Notes: generated by a model not told the origin, from the sequence alone. Counted from the stretch's first letter, positions 17,941 to 26,798 are shown. The stretch is DNA of 40,738 nucleotides from an uncultured Alphaproteobacteria bacterium (GCA_945957365.1 CAMFKI010000030.1:1-40738); one strand, 5' to 3'. Numbers and translations: made by a program.

Positions 17941-19641
17941 GTGACGGTTGTGGAGGCGGGCGCCAGTCTGGCGCCGGGCAGGCAGTATGCCGTGCCGAAG
18001 TGGTTGCGTGTGACAGTGAAGGTGCTGCTGCAGCTCTTTCTCGTCTATCTCATCCTGCTTGCCGTTCACGCCTATCTCGGCTGGTGGACGCCGGATTTTC
18101 TCAAGGGCCGCAGCCTGTGGCATTTCTGGTTCTCCCGCATGATCATTCCCATGGTCATGCTGGGCTTCTTCGTGGCCTTCGCGCGGATCGTGCCGGCCGG
18201 CGTCATGCTGGGCTCGGGCTTCCTGCTCGTCGGCACGCTGTCCGAGATCAAGAAGGATTCGACCGGCGAGCCGTTCCAGATCAGCGACCTGTTCCTCGCC
18301 GGCCAATCCGTCCACCTGCTGCATTACGTGCACTGGTATCACTGGCTTCTCGGCGCCTCGGTCATCCCCGCCGCCATCTGGTATGCCCGCAACCTGCGCT
18401 TCCGCTGGTGGAGCGTGCCGGTGGCGCTGCTCTTCGTCGGCCTGCTGTCGACCTACCGCTTCGAGATCGTGTCGAAGTGGATCCACGACAATTCATACTG
18501 GGCCGGGGTTGAAAACCTGACCTTCAGCCAGGCCGAGAGCGAGCGCATGAACGGGCTCGGCACGCATCTCTATTTCTCGATGGCGGGCCTTCGCCTCAAG
18601 ACCTACAGCGAGGCCCAGGTGAAGCAGGCGCTCGATGCGCTGCCGGTGAAGAAGCCGCCGGCAAGTTCCGCCGCCGCCGCCGCCCCCGTTGCCGCGCCGG
18701 ATGTCTACATCATCCTCGGCGAGGCCTGGTGGCATGATCCGGACGATCTCGATTCACCGCTCACCGGCCTCAAGGATGCGGGCTTCACGGAATCGATGGC
18801 GGTGTCGCCGGTCTATGGCGGCACCACGCCCAATTCCGAGTTCGAGGTGCTGACCGGCATCCCGATCAAGACCTTCCCGGATGGCATCATCCCCTATCAG
18901 CATTATGTCGAGTACATCACCGACCACTCGCGCACCCTGCCGCGGATCCTGTCGGAGAAGGGCTATTCGGCCACCGCCTACCACAACTTCACCCGCCGCT
19001 TCTGGCTGCGCGACCAGGTCTACCCCAAGCTCGGTTTCGAGAATTTCGTGTCGATGGACGACATGAACCTCACCATCCAGGCGAACGACTGGCCGACCGA
19101 CGAAGGCCTCTACAGCTCCGTGCTTCAGCACGTGGGCGGCGGCAGCCAGCCGCAGTTCCACTTCATCGTGACGGTGCAGACCCACGGCCCCTACGAGGCG
19201 GACGACAGCGACCCCAAGGGCCACGAGGGCGTGCACGACTATCGCACCAGGCTCGATGGCGCGGCGCATTCGCTCGCCAGCTTCAAGCAGCAGCTGGACG
19301 CCAAGGGACGGCCCTACGTGCTGGTGCTGTTCGGCGATCACCTGCCGGGCCTGCGCATGCACCAGTACAATGACGGCATGACATCGGAATCCGACCCGCG
19401 CCTGCACCAGATCCCGGTGCTGATCGCCAGCAACACCGAGAAGCCGCAGGAACTGGCCGATGCCATCCACGGCCGTCCGCTCTACTGCCTGTCGCCTTTG
19501 CTGCTCGACTGGATCGCGGAGCCCGCCGCGGAGCGCTATCTGAGCTATCTCGATTCAAGCTGCCGCGCGGAAGAAGATCCCATGGTCCGTCCGGACGAAG
19601 CGGTGATCCAGAACCAGCTCTTCGCCAAGGACCCGATCTAG
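17941..19641 (+). CDS. LtaS/sulfatase-fold membrane phosphotransferase
   Basis: Integral membrane protein of 566 residues with four to five N-terminal transmembrane helices (roughly residues 20-45, 60-105, 125-150, 157-180) followed by an alkaline-phosphatase/sulfatase-superfamily domain on the far side of the membrane. Visible motifs are VYIILGEAWWHDPDD (metal-binding Glu), VYGGTTPNSEFEVLTG with the likely nucleophile Thr295/Thr296, FIVTVQTHGPYE and LVLFGDHLPGL (Asp-His metal ligands). Relatives transfer phosphoglycerol or phosphoethanolamine from phospholipid headgroups onto glycans or lipids (LtaS, OpgB, rhizobial CgmB). In a Gram-negative the acceptor could be periplasmic glucan, lipid A or capsule; the sequence does not decide. 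The GTG start at 17941 follows GGGAGG; the frame is open further upstream through the trxA terminator, which argues against an earlier start. Confidence 0.8.
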   Translation: MTVVEAGASLAPGRQYAVPKWLRVTVKVLLQLFLVYLILLAVHAYLGWWTPDFLKGRSLWHFWFSRMIIPMVMLGFFVAFARIVPAGVMLGSGFLLVGTLSEIKKDSTGEPFQISDLFLAGQSVHLLHYVHWYHWLLGASVIPAAIWYARNLRFRWWSVPVALLFVGLLSTYRFEIVSKWIHDNSYWAGVENLTFSQAESERMNGLGTHLYFSMAGLRLKTYSEAQVKQALDALPVKKPPASSAAAAAPVAAPDVYIILGEAWWHDPDDLDSPLTGLKDAGFTESMAVSPVYGGTTPNSEFEVLTGIPIKTFPDGIIPYQHYVEYITDHSRTLPRILSEKGYSATAYHNFTRRFWLRDQVYPKLGFENFVSMDDMNLTIQANDWPTDEGLYSSVLQHVGGGSQPQFHFIVTVQTHGPYEADDSDPKGHEGVHDYRTRLDGAAHSLASFKQQLDAKGRPYVLVLFGDHLPGLRMHQYNDGMTSESDPRLHQIPVLIASNTEKPQELADAIHGRPLYCLSPLLLDWIAEPAAERYLSYLDSSCRAEEDPMVRPDEAVIQNQLFAKDPI

Positions 19642-19711
19642 CGTCGTCCGCGCCCGCGTCGGCGGGGCCGATGCGGGGACGTCAGGCGATGACGCCCGGG
19701 AGGAGACACGC

Positions 19712-19990
19712 TCACTCCTCGTCGAACTTGCTCTCCACCAGCTGGGCCAGCGCCTGCAGCGCGGCCTCGGCCTCCGCACCCCTGGCCTCGACCATGATCG
19801 AGGTGCCCATCGCGGCGCCCAGCATCATCAGCCCCATGATCGAGGTGGCCGGCACCGTCATGCCGTCGCGCGTCACCATGATCTCGGCCGCGAAGCCTTC
19901 CGCGCACTTGACGAATTTTGCCGAGGCGCGGGCATGCAGCCCACGCTGGTTGGTGATCGCGAGTTCGCGGGCCGCCACCGTCGCCGTCAT
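19712..19990 (-). CDS. ptsH: HPr-like phosphocarrier protein of the nitrogen PTS
   Basis: HPr-family phosphocarrier of 92 residues. The phosphorylation site QRGLHARASAKF carries His19, which accepts phosphate from enzyme I. The regulatory loop PATSIMGLMMLGA carries Ser50, the target of HPr kinase. The gene is the last of a minus-strand run chvI-chvG-hprK-EIIA-ptsH and starts two bases after the EIIA stop, so the phosphorelay proteins are made together. No sugar permease (IIB/IIC) is present, as expected for the regulatory PTS of alphaproteobacteria; enzyme I is not in the window. Confidence 0.95.
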   Translation of the reverse strand: MTATVAARELAITNQRGLHARASAKFVKCAEGFAAEIMVTRDGMTVPATSIMGLMMLGAAMGTSIMVEARGAEAEAALQALAQLVESKFDEE

Positions 19991-19992
19991 GC

Positions 19993-20391
19993 TCAGTCTC
20001 CGAGGATCTGGCTGGCGACGTTGATGTATTTGCGCCCGGCGTCCTGTGCGGCGGTGGCCGCCTTGTCGAGCGCATAGTCCTTGCGGATGCGGGCGAGCTT
20101 GACGAGCATCGGCAGGTTCAGCCCGGCCACCACCTCGACCTTGCCGATCTCGAGCAGCGAGATCGCGAGGTTCGAGGGCGTGCCGCCGAACATGTCGGTG
20201 AGGATGATGACGCCGGCACCGGAATTGACCCGCGCCACCGCCTCCGCGATGTCGCTGCGCCGGCTCTCCATGCGGTCGTCGGGCCCGATGGCGACCGTCT
20301 CGATCGCTGTCTGCGGCCCCACCACATGTTCAAGCGCAGAACGGAACTCTTCCGCAAGGCGGCCATGGGTGACCAGGACGAGTCCGATCAT
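19993..20391 (-). CDS. ptsM: Mannose-family PTS EIIA component
   Basis: EIIA-Man type domain of 132 residues. The N terminus MIGLVLVTHGRLAEEF has the phosphorylated His9, and the GVIILTDMFGGTPSNLA segment is the family core. Stand-alone EIIA-Man proteins encoded next to hprK and ptsH in alphaproteobacteria take phosphate from HPr and serve in regulation, not sugar import. It is separated from hprK by 78 bases in which I see no clear terminator or operator, and from ptsH by two bases. Confidence 0.93.
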   Translation of the reverse strand: MIGLVLVTHGRLAEEFRSALEHVVGPQTAIETVAIGPDDRMESRRSDIAEAVARVNSGAGVIILTDMFGGTPSNLAISLLEIGKVEVVAGLNLPMLVKLARIRKDYALDKAATAAQDAGRKYINVASQILGD

Positions 20392-20469
20392 GGTGGTGGT
20401 GAAACTCCGCGCATTTCCCGTTCAGGGTGGCGCACAATGCCTCCAACGCCCTCGCGATGCAACATCGTT

Positions 20470-20934
20470 TCAGCCGGTGATGAACTGGTCCAGGGCGGCT
20501 CTCAGGCGGGCCGGCGCGGAGGCATTCTGGGGGTCGAGCAGGATCAGCGGCACGGCAATCCCGAGGATGTCCATCCGCGCCCGTCCGAGGTCCGGGAGGC
20601 GCTCGATCTCGGCGGCGGGGGTCAGCCGCACCGCAAGCCGCAAACGGGTTTCCGCTACGACCGGAAGTTCCGCAATGCCGAGCCCGCGGATCTCCAGCTT
20701 GCCGCGCAGGGCGTTCGGCGCGGAGGCCATCAGCTGGTCGTGCTCGCGGCGGACCACCACCTGGTCGTCCGCCACGAGTTCGGCCGCGCGCAGCTGCCCG
20801 GCGAGGCCGAGGCCGCGCTGGTCGATGAGGCGCAGCGCCAGGTCGGACTTGCCGGTGCCGGGCTTGCCCACCAGCAGCACGCCCGCCCCGCCGATGGCGA
20901 GGCAGGTGCCGTGGATGAGCGCTTCCTCATGCAT
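20470..20934 (-). CDS. hprK: HPr kinase/phosphorylase, short alphaproteobacterial form
   Basis: HPr(Ser) kinase of 154 residues containing only the C-terminal catalytic domain. The P-loop is GKPGTGKSDLALRLID and the DDQVVV segment follows; the N-terminal domain found in Firmicutes HprK is missing, as is normal in alphaproteobacteria. It phosphorylates HPr at the serine corresponding to Ser50. ATG 20934 overlaps the last eight bases of chvG (ATGCATGA), suggesting translational coupling between the sensor kinase and the PTS regulator. An upstream in-frame extension inside chvG is shadow sequence. Confidence 0.93.
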   Translation of the reverse strand: MHEEALIHGTCLAIGGAGVLLVGKPGTGKSDLALRLIDQRGLGLAGQLRAAELVADDQVVVRREHDQLMASAPNALRGKLEIRGLGIAELPVVAETRLRLAVRLTPAAEIERLPDLGRARMDILGIAVPLILLDPQNASAPARLRAALDQFITG

Positions 20935-22717
20935 GGGGCGCTGCCGGGATGCGAACGGTGAAGCGCGCGCCGAGCACCGGCTTCTCGCCCGTCTCGTCCG
21001 GCTTGCCATACCGGTTCTCGGCCCAGATGCGGCCCTTGTGGGCATCGACGATCTGCTGCGAGATCGACAGGCCGAGGCCGGAGTTCGAGCCGAAGCTGCC
21101 GTCCGGCCGGTCGGTGTAGAAGCGCTCGAAGATGCGGGTCAGGTTGTCGGGCGGAATACCCGGTCCGAAGTCGTCGACACGGAATTCGACGTCGGGTCCG
21201 ATGCGCCGGACCCTGACGTTCAGCTTGGTGCCGGGCTTCGTGAAGGAGCGGGCATTGTCGATGAGATTGCGCACCACCTGGCCGAGGCGTGAATCATGTC
21301 CGGTCACGGTATAGGCCTTGGCGCGGTCCATGCCGGGCGGCGGCTTCGCCACCTCGTATTCCACTTCGGCCTGGCCTTCCTTGCGCGTGTCGTTGGCGAA
21401 GCTGACGATCGAGTCGAGAAGCTGCGACAGGTCGAAGGCCTGGGACTCCCCGCGGGCCAGTTCGGCATCGAGCCGCGATGCATCCGAGATGTCGGTGATC
21501 AGCCGGTCGAGGCGCTTCACGTCGTGGTTCACGATCTCGACCAGGCGCTCGCGCTGCTCCGGCGTCTTGGCATAGGCCAGGGTCTCGACGGCGCTGCGCA
21601 GCGAGGTCAGCGGGTTCTTGAGCTCGTGGCTCACATCCGCCGCGAAGGCCTCGATGGCGGCGATGCGGTTGTAGAGCGCGTTGGTCATGTCGCGGACGGC
21701 GCCGGAGAGATCGCCGATCTCGTCGCCGCGCGACGAGAAGTCGGGAATCTCCACGCGCTTGTCGATGCCGCGGCGCACCCGGTCGGCGGCGGCCGCCAGC
21801 TTGCGCAGCGGCAGCGCGATGGTCGAGGCGAGGAGGATGGAGAGCAGGATGGTGACCAGCGCCACGAAGCCGAAGGTCATCAGCACCACCTGGCGCTCGG
21901 CGCGCAGCACGTCGTCGATCTCGCCGCCGGTGGTCGACAGCACCAGCGAGCCCAGCACGGCGCGGAAGCGCTGGATCGGCACCGCCACCAGCACGATGAT
22001 CTGGCCGCGGTCGTTGAGCCTCACGAGGCTGACCTTGGCGCCCTTCAGCGCGGCGGCCACTTCGGGGAAGTCCTTGCCGTTGTCCATCCCGTATTCGATC
22101 TGCTTGGGATAGTCGTAGCTGAAGGTCCAGGTGACGAAGCGGTTCCACAGCGCGCGCGGGCTGAAGCTCTCGTGCTCGCCCTCGATCGGCGGCAGGTCCG
22201 ACTGCACGATGTCGCCGCGCGAATAGAGGAAGCGGCTGTCCACCACCATGTTGCCGTCCTTGTCGATGATCCGGGCACGGACGGTGGTGTTGGCGAGCAG
22301 GCGCTTCAGAACCGGGCCCGCGGCCTCGGGGTCGATCGGGAAGTCGAGGCTGGAACTCTGGTCGGAGTCGGGCACCGTGTCGTCATTGGTCTCGGCCAGC
22401 GAGTCGGGGTCGATGACGATGGAACCGGTGTCGACGGTGGCGGAGCCCGCCACCGCGGCGGCGATGATCTGCGCCTGGGTGGTCAGGCTCTGCACGCGGG
22501 CGTCGATCAGGCCCTGTCGGAACTGGTTGAAGTAGAGAATGCCCGCCACCAGCACGATGAGGCCGAGCAGGTTCAGGAGAACGATGCGGCTGGTCAGGCG
22601 GTGCGGCCACAGGCGCCGCACGAGGCCCTGGCGGGGCAAGGCCTCGCGTTCCGCGGCCTCGGCCTCGTCGGCTTCGGCGCGGTCGGCGGATTCGGGCGGT
22701 GTCACCTTGTCAAGCAT
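20927..22717 (-). CDS. chvG: Envelope/acid stress sensor histidine kinase ChvG (ExoS)
   Basis: Inner-membrane sensor kinase of 596 residues. Domain order: cytoplasmic N tail, TM1 (about 44-63), a periplasmic sensor region of about 210 residues, TM2 (about 277-301), HAMP (about 300-352), a DHp with DVSHELKNPLTS (His364), and HATPase motifs NLIDNARSF, DFGPGIPPDN and GLGLSISQQI. In rhizobia ChvG (ExoS) senses acid or envelope stress, is held back by periplasmic ExoR, and controls ChvI. It follows chvI by 29 bases, with no terminator seen, and overlaps hprK. No exoR is in the window. Confidence 0.94.
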   Translation of the reverse strand: MLDKVTPPESADRAEADEAEAAEREALPRQGLVRRLWPHRLTSRIVLLNLLGLIVLVAGILYFNQFRQGLIDARVQSLTTQAQIIAAAVAGSATVDTGSIVIDPDSLAETNDDTVPDSDQSSSLDFPIDPEAAGPVLKRLLANTTVRARIIDKDGNMVVDSRFLYSRGDIVQSDLPPIEGEHESFSPRALWNRFVTWTFSYDYPKQIEYGMDNGKDFPEVAAALKGAKVSLVRLNDRGQIIVLVAVPIQRFRAVLGSLVLSTTGGEIDDVLRAERQVVLMTFGFVALVTILLSILLASTIALPLRKLAAAADRVRRGIDKRVEIPDFSSRGDEIGDLSGAVRDMTNALYNRIAAIEAFAADVSHELKNPLTSLRSAVETLAYAKTPEQRERLVEIVNHDVKRLDRLITDISDASRLDAELARGESQAFDLSQLLDSIVSFANDTRKEGQAEVEYEVAKPPPGMDRAKAYTVTGHDSRLGQVVRNLIDNARSFTKPGTKLNVRVRRIGPDVEFRVDDFGPGIPPDNLTRIFERFYTDRPDGSFGSNSGLGLSISQQIVDAHKGRIWAENRYGKPDETGEKPVLGARFTVRIPAAPHA

Positions 22718-22746
22718 CGGCAGTCACCGGCCCCGCAGGTCCGGCC

Positions 22747-23457
22747 TCATTGCTCCTTGAAGCGGTAGCCCACGCCGTAAAGCGTTTCAATGGCGTCGAA
22801 CTCGGCATCGACCGCATTGAACTTCTTGCGCAGCCGCTTGATGTGGCTGTCGATGGTGCGGTCGTCGACATAGACCTGGTCGTCATAGGCGGCATCCATC
22901 AGCGCGTCGCGGCTCTTGACGATGCCGGGGCGCTGGGCGAGCGACTGCAGGATCAGGAATTCCGTGACCGTCAGCGTCACCGGCTTGCCGTCCCAGGTGC
23001 AGGAGTGGCGGTCGGGGTCCATCGCCAGCTTGCCGCGCTCGATCACCTTGGCCGCCTCGGTGGGGGTCTGGGCCACGTCGCGGTTCAGCGCGCGGCGCAT
23101 CACGGCCTTGACGCGCTCGACCAGCAGGCGCTGCGAGAACGGCTTCTTGATGAAGTCGTCGGCGCCCATCTTGAGCCCGAAGAGTTCGTCGATCTCGTCG
23201 TCCTTGGAGGTCAGGAAGATCACCGGCAGGTCGGATTTCTGGCGGATGCGGCGGAGCAGCTCCATGCCGTCCATGCGCGGCATCTTGATGTCGAAGATGG
23301 CCATGTCCGGCGGGTTGTCCTGCAGCCCCTGGAGAGCTGCCGCACCGTCATTGTATTTCTGGACTGCGTAGCCCTCGTTCTCGAGGGCCATGCCGACGGA
23401 TGTCAGGATGTTGCGGTCGTCGTCGACCAGCGCAATGGTGGGCATTCTCTTGTTCAT
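22747..23457 (-). CDS. chvI: Response regulator ChvI
   Basis: OmpR/PhoB-family response regulator of 236 residues. The receiver domain has the acidic VDDD pair near the start, phosphoacceptor Asp56 in IFDIKMPRMDG, the LTSKDD switch and KKPF lysine. The C-terminal winged helix contains VTLTVTEFLILQSLAQRPG and the recognition segment DRTIDSHIKRLRKKF. It is the partner of the adjacent ChvG. ATG 23457 (MNKRMPTIAL) is used; the ATG four codons later is an equal alternative. It is the first gene of the run ending at ptsH and is divergent from the HugZ-like gene across 98 bases, in which I see no distinct operator. Confidence 0.95.
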   Translation of the reverse strand: MNKRMPTIALVDDDRNILTSVGMALENEGYAVQKYNDGAAALQGLQDNPPDMAIFDIKMPRMDGMELLRRIRQKSDLPVIFLTSKDDEIDELFGLKMGADDFIKKPFSQRLLVERVKAVMRRALNRDVAQTPTEAAKVIERGKLAMDPDRHSCTWDGKPVTLTVTEFLILQSLAQRPGIVKSRDALMDAAYDDQVYVDDRTIDSHIKRLRKKFNAVDAEFDAIETLYGVGYRFKEQ

Positions 23458-23555
23458 CCCTTCAACGATGTCCTTCCTATGGCACTAGGGGTGGAACTGG
23501 AACAAAATGTGGCGGACATGATAGGCAGTCCACGCCACAATTGCGAGGAATGTTC

Positions 23556-24266
23556 ATGAGTGAACGCAGAAGTTTCACGGCCGGCGAGGCCCGCAACCTG
23601 CTCCGCCGGGCAAGGACCGGCACGCTGGCCACCCTGAATGCCGATGACGGCACCCCCTATGCCTCGCTGGTCAACCTGGCGACGGATGTCCGGGGGTGCC
23701 CGCTGATCCTCGTGTCCACCCTCGCCTGGCACACCCGCAACCTCCAGGCCGACCCGCGCGGCAGCGTCATGGTGGCCGAGGTGCCGGAGCAGGGCGACGC
23801 CCTCACCGGGCCCCGGGTGACGGTCATGGGCCGGTTTTCCAAGGTCGACGCCGGGCAGGCGGCGCGGCGTTACCTCGCCCGCCACCCGGCGGCGGAGATC
23901 TATGCGGGCTTCGGTGATTTCGGCTTCTGGCGGCTGGAGCCGGAGCGCGCCCATGCCGTGGCCGGCTTCGGCCGCATCGAGACCATCCCGGCAGATGAGA
24001 TGTTTCCCTCAGCCGATGAGATGATCGCGCTGGAAGAGGGTGCGGTGCAGCACATGAATGACGATCATGACGACGCCATCCAGCGTTTCGCCGAGCGCCT
24101 GCTGGGGGCCACGCCGGGAGGCTGGAAAATAACGGCCATCGATCCGGACGGCGCGGACCTTCGGCGCGGCGAGCACGTTCTCCGGCTGCCGTTCGAAACG
24201 CCGGCCTATGCCGGCGGCAGTCTCCGCGCCCTGCTGGCACGCATGGGCGAACAGACCCGAAGTTAG
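23556..24266 (+). CDS. HugZ-like pyridoxamine-phosphate-oxidase-fold protein
   Basis: Protein of 236 residues with an N-terminal split-barrel flavin/heme-binding domain (about 10-145, with ARTGTLATLNADDGTPYASL and HTRNLQADPRGSVMV) and a C-terminal DUF2470-type domain (about 155-236, with EEGAVQHMNDDHDDAI). This domain pair is that of the HugZ/HutZ family, several members of which bind or degrade heme; others in alphaproteobacteria are uncharacterised. The start at ATG 23556 is favoured over ATG 23550 because GAGGA at 23545 is then at correct spacing. It is followed by pckA after 129 bases. Heme as ligand is inferred from the family only. Confidence 0.85.
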   Translation: MSERRSFTAGEARNLLRRARTGTLATLNADDGTPYASLVNLATDVRGCPLILVSTLAWHTRNLQADPRGSVMVAEVPEQGDALTGPRVTVMGRFSKVDAGQAARRYLARHPAAEIYAGFGDFGFWRLEPERAHAVAGFGRIETIPADEMFPSADEMIALEEGAVQHMNDDHDDAIQRFAERLLGATPGGWKITAIDPDGADLRRGEHVLRLPFETPAYAGGSLRALLARMGEQTRS

Positions 24267-24395
24267 GGCAAGCACTCATATATTGATGTACGATACCGCA
24301 CAGTTCTGATGTAAACTCTGCTTTTCAATCATTTTCCTCTTGCAGGACCCGAGGGCAGGTCTCTACAGTTGCGCTTCGATTGACAGGAGCCTGAC

Positions 24396-26003
24396 ATGGA
24401 CACAGCCGCCGACGCCCTCATCCGCGCCCAGCTCGCCGACCTCGGTCTGGCCTGGCTGGACAAGGTCTCGTGGAATGCGCCGGCCGCCGTGCTGTACCAG
24501 GACGCCATTGCCCGCGGTGAAGGCGTCGTCGCCGAAGGCGGTGGCCTCGTCGTCACCACCGGTCAGCACACCGGGAGGAGCCCCAACGACAAGTTCGTGG
24601 TGCGCGAGCCGGCGACCGAAAGCACCATCTGGTGGGACAACAACAAGGCCATGACCCGCGAGCAGTTCGAAACGCTGCGCAAGGACTTCATGGCCCATGC
24701 GCGCCTCAAGAGCGTCTTCGTGCAGGATCTCGCCGGCGGCGCCGAGCTGGCCTACCAGCTGCCCACCCGCGTCATCACCGAATATGCCTGGCACGCGCTG
24801 TTCATCCAGCACCTCCTGATCGTGCCGCAGGACCAGAACGGCTTCGCGCCCAAGCTCACCATCATCGATCTCCCCTCCTTCAAGGCCGATCCGGAGCGCC
24901 ACGGCACGCGCAGCGAAACGGTCATCGCGCTCGACCTCGCCAATGGCCTCGTGCTCATCGGCGGCACGCAATATGCGGGCGAGATGAAGAAGTCGGTCTT
25001 CACCGTCCTCAACTATCTCCTGCCCGAGAAGGGCGTGATGCCGATGCACTGCTCGGCCAACGTCGGCCACAAGGGCGACAGCGCTGTGTTCTTCGGCCTG
25101 TCCGGCACAGGCAAGACCACGCTCTCGGCCGATCCCTCGCGCACGCTCATCGGCGACGACGAGCATGGCTGGTCGGAAAACGGCCTCTTCAATTTCGAGG
25201 GTGGCTGCTACGCCAAGGTCATCAAGCTGTCGAAGGAAGCCGAACCGCAGATCCACGCCACCACCGAAATGTGGGGCACGGTGCTGGAGAACGTGAAGGT
25301 CGATCCGGTCACGCGCAAGCTCGACCTCCATGACGGCTCGCTCACCGAGAACACGCGCTCGGCCTATCCGCTCTCGGCCATCCCGAACGCATCGAAGACC
25401 GGCACCGCGCCGATCCCCAAGACCATCGTGATGCTCACCGCCGATGCCTTCGGCGTGCTGCCGCCAATCGCGAAGCTGACGCCGGCGCAGGCCATGTATC
25501 ACTTCCTCTCGGGCTACACCGCCAAGGTGGCGGGCACCGAGCGCGGCGTCACCGAGCCGCAGGCCACCTTCTCCACCTGCTTCGGCGCACCCTTCATCCC
25601 GCGCGACCCCGGCGTCTATGGCGAGCTGCTGCGCGATCTCATCGCCAAGAACGACGTCTCGTGCTGGCTGGTCAACACCGGCTGGACCGGCGGCGCTTAC
25701 GGCGAAGGCCACCGCATGCCGATCAAGGCGACGCGCGCGCTGCTCAACGCCGCCCTCGAAGGCCGCCTCGACGACGTGCCGATGCGCACCGATGCCAATT
25801 TCGGCTTCGCGGTGCCGGAGGCGGTCGAAGGTGTGGATGCCAAGATCCTCAACCCGCGCGCGACCTGGGCCGACCCCCGCGCCTATGATGCGATGGCCCG
25901 GAAGCTCGTCTCGATGTTCGTCAAGAACTTCGCCAAGTTCGAGGCCAGGGTGGGCGCCGACGTGAAGGCGGCGAGCCCCAGCCTGCAGATCGCCGCGGAA
26001 TAA
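24396..26003 (+). CDS. pckA: Phosphoenolpyruvate carboxykinase (ATP)
   Basis: ATP-dependent PEP carboxykinase of 535 residues, which converts oxaloacetate to PEP and CO2 as the entry step of gluconeogenesis. Motifs: TTGQHTGRSPNDKF near the N terminus, the kinase-1a loop FGLSGTGKTTLSADP, GDDEHGWSENGLFNFEGG (metal and substrate binding) and the LVNTGWTGGAYGEG segment. The ATG follows CAGGAG. The leader 24267-24395 is unusually AT-rich for this window and must contain the promoter, but I cannot fix boxes with confidence. In many rhizobia pckA lies next to chvI; here the HugZ-like gene sits between. Confidence 0.97.
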   Translation: MDTAADALIRAQLADLGLAWLDKVSWNAPAAVLYQDAIARGEGVVAEGGGLVVTTGQHTGRSPNDKFVVREPATESTIWWDNNKAMTREQFETLRKDFMAHARLKSVFVQDLAGGAELAYQLPTRVITEYAWHALFIQHLLIVPQDQNGFAPKLTIIDLPSFKADPERHGTRSETVIALDLANGLVLIGGTQYAGEMKKSVFTVLNYLLPEKGVMPMHCSANVGHKGDSAVFFGLSGTGKTTLSADPSRTLIGDDEHGWSENGLFNFEGGCYAKVIKLSKEAEPQIHATTEMWGTVLENVKVDPVTRKLDLHDGSLTENTRSAYPLSAIPNASKTGTAPIPKTIVMLTADAFGVLPPIAKLTPAQAMYHFLSGYTAKVAGTERGVTEPQATFSTCFGAPFIPRDPGVYGELLRDLIAKNDVSCWLVNTGWTGGAYGEGHRMPIKATRALLNAALEGRLDDVPMRTDANFGFAVPEAVEGVDAKILNPRATWADPRAYDAMARKLVSMFVKNFAKFEARVGADVKAASPSLQIAAE

Positions 26004-26025
26004 TCCCCGCCGCTTGCGCATTTCC

Positions 26026-26054
26026 CGGCACGGGCCCAAACAGGACCCGTGCCG
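26026..26054 (+). terminator. Hairpin after pckA overlapping the next start codon
   Basis: CGGCACGGG (26026-26034) pairs perfectly with CCCGTGCCG (26046-26054) around an 11-base loop, 22 bases after the pckA stop. The 3' arm contains the proposed GTG start (26049) of the downstream transporter gene, so the same structure could end pckA transcription and mask the next start. Confidence 0.55.
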
Positions 26055-26798
26055 TCGCCCATCGATCACTACAGCCTGCAGACCCTCGTGCTCACCGTGC
26101 TCGTCGCCGGCGTGGCGGGTCTGGCGCGCGGCTTTTCCGGATTTGGCGCGGCACTGATCTTCATGCCGGCAGGGAGCGCGCTCGTCGGCCCCGAGGTTGC
26201 AGCGCCCGTGCTTCTGGTCACCGATGGCATCCTGTCGCTGGGCTTCCTGCCGCGCGCCTACCGGCTGGCGCGGCGGCGCGACGTCATGCTGATGGCCTCG
26301 GGCGCGGTCATCGGCGTGCCGCTCGGCGCCTTCGTGCTGCGCCATGCCGACCCGCTGCTGCTGCGCTGGCTGATCGCCGGCCTCGCCTCCTCGATGCTGC
26401 TGCTGCTGCTCTCCGGCTGGCGCTACCACGGCACGCCCAGTGCCCCCGTCACCGCCGTCGTGGGGGCGGTCTCGGGCCTGTTCGGCGGCCTCGCCCAGAT
26501 GACCGGACCCCCCGTCGTCGCCTACTGGCTCTCCGGCAAGGAGACGCATGGCACGATGCGCGCCTCGATCATCCTGTTCTTCGGGGCGACAACGGTGTTC
26601 ACCTTCATCAGCTACATCGCCTCCGGCCTCATCACGCCCGCAACCCTGTGGCTGGCCGCCCTGGTGGCGCCGGCCTATACGCTCGGCCTGTTCGGCGGCG
26701 CGCGCTCCTTCCATCTCGCCAGCCCGGAGGTCTTCCGCCGCCTGTGCTTCGTGCTGATCGCCGCCTCGGTGGCGACCAGCCTGCCGCTGTGGCACTAG
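26049..26798 (+). CDS. TSUP-family (TauE/SafE) membrane transporter
   Basis: Integral membrane protein of 249 residues with about seven to eight hydrophobic helices spread over its length, of the TSUP (4-toluene sulfonate uptake / sulfite exporter TauE-SafE) family. The two family repeats are visible as GLARGFSGFGAALIFMPAGS near the start and VSGLFGGLAQMTGPPVVAYW near the middle. Members export or import sulfite, sulfoacetate, or other small organic acids; the substrate cannot be read from sequence. The start codon is uncertain: GTG 26049 lies inside a hairpin and has only a weak AGGA before it, but no ATG occurs between the pckA stop and the first helix. It is convergent with the MarR gene, 12 bases apart. 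Confidence 0.8.
   Translation: MPSPIDHYSLQTLVLTVLVAGVAGLARGFSGFGAALIFMPAGSALVGPEVAAPVLLVTDGILSLGFLPRAYRLARRRDVMLMASGAVIGVPLGAFVLRHADPLLLRWLIAGLASSMLLLLLSGWRYHGTPSAPVTAVVGAVSGLFGGLAQMTGPPVVAYWLSGKETHGTMRASIILFFGATTVFTFISYIASGLITPATLWLAALVAPAYTLGLFGGARSFHLASPEVFRRLCFVLIAASVATSLPLWH

Noticed and set aside
24363..26795. An 810-codon minus-strand frame opposite pckA and the transporter gene
   Set aside because: Shadow frame; pckA and the TSUP gene on the plus strand explain the sequence.
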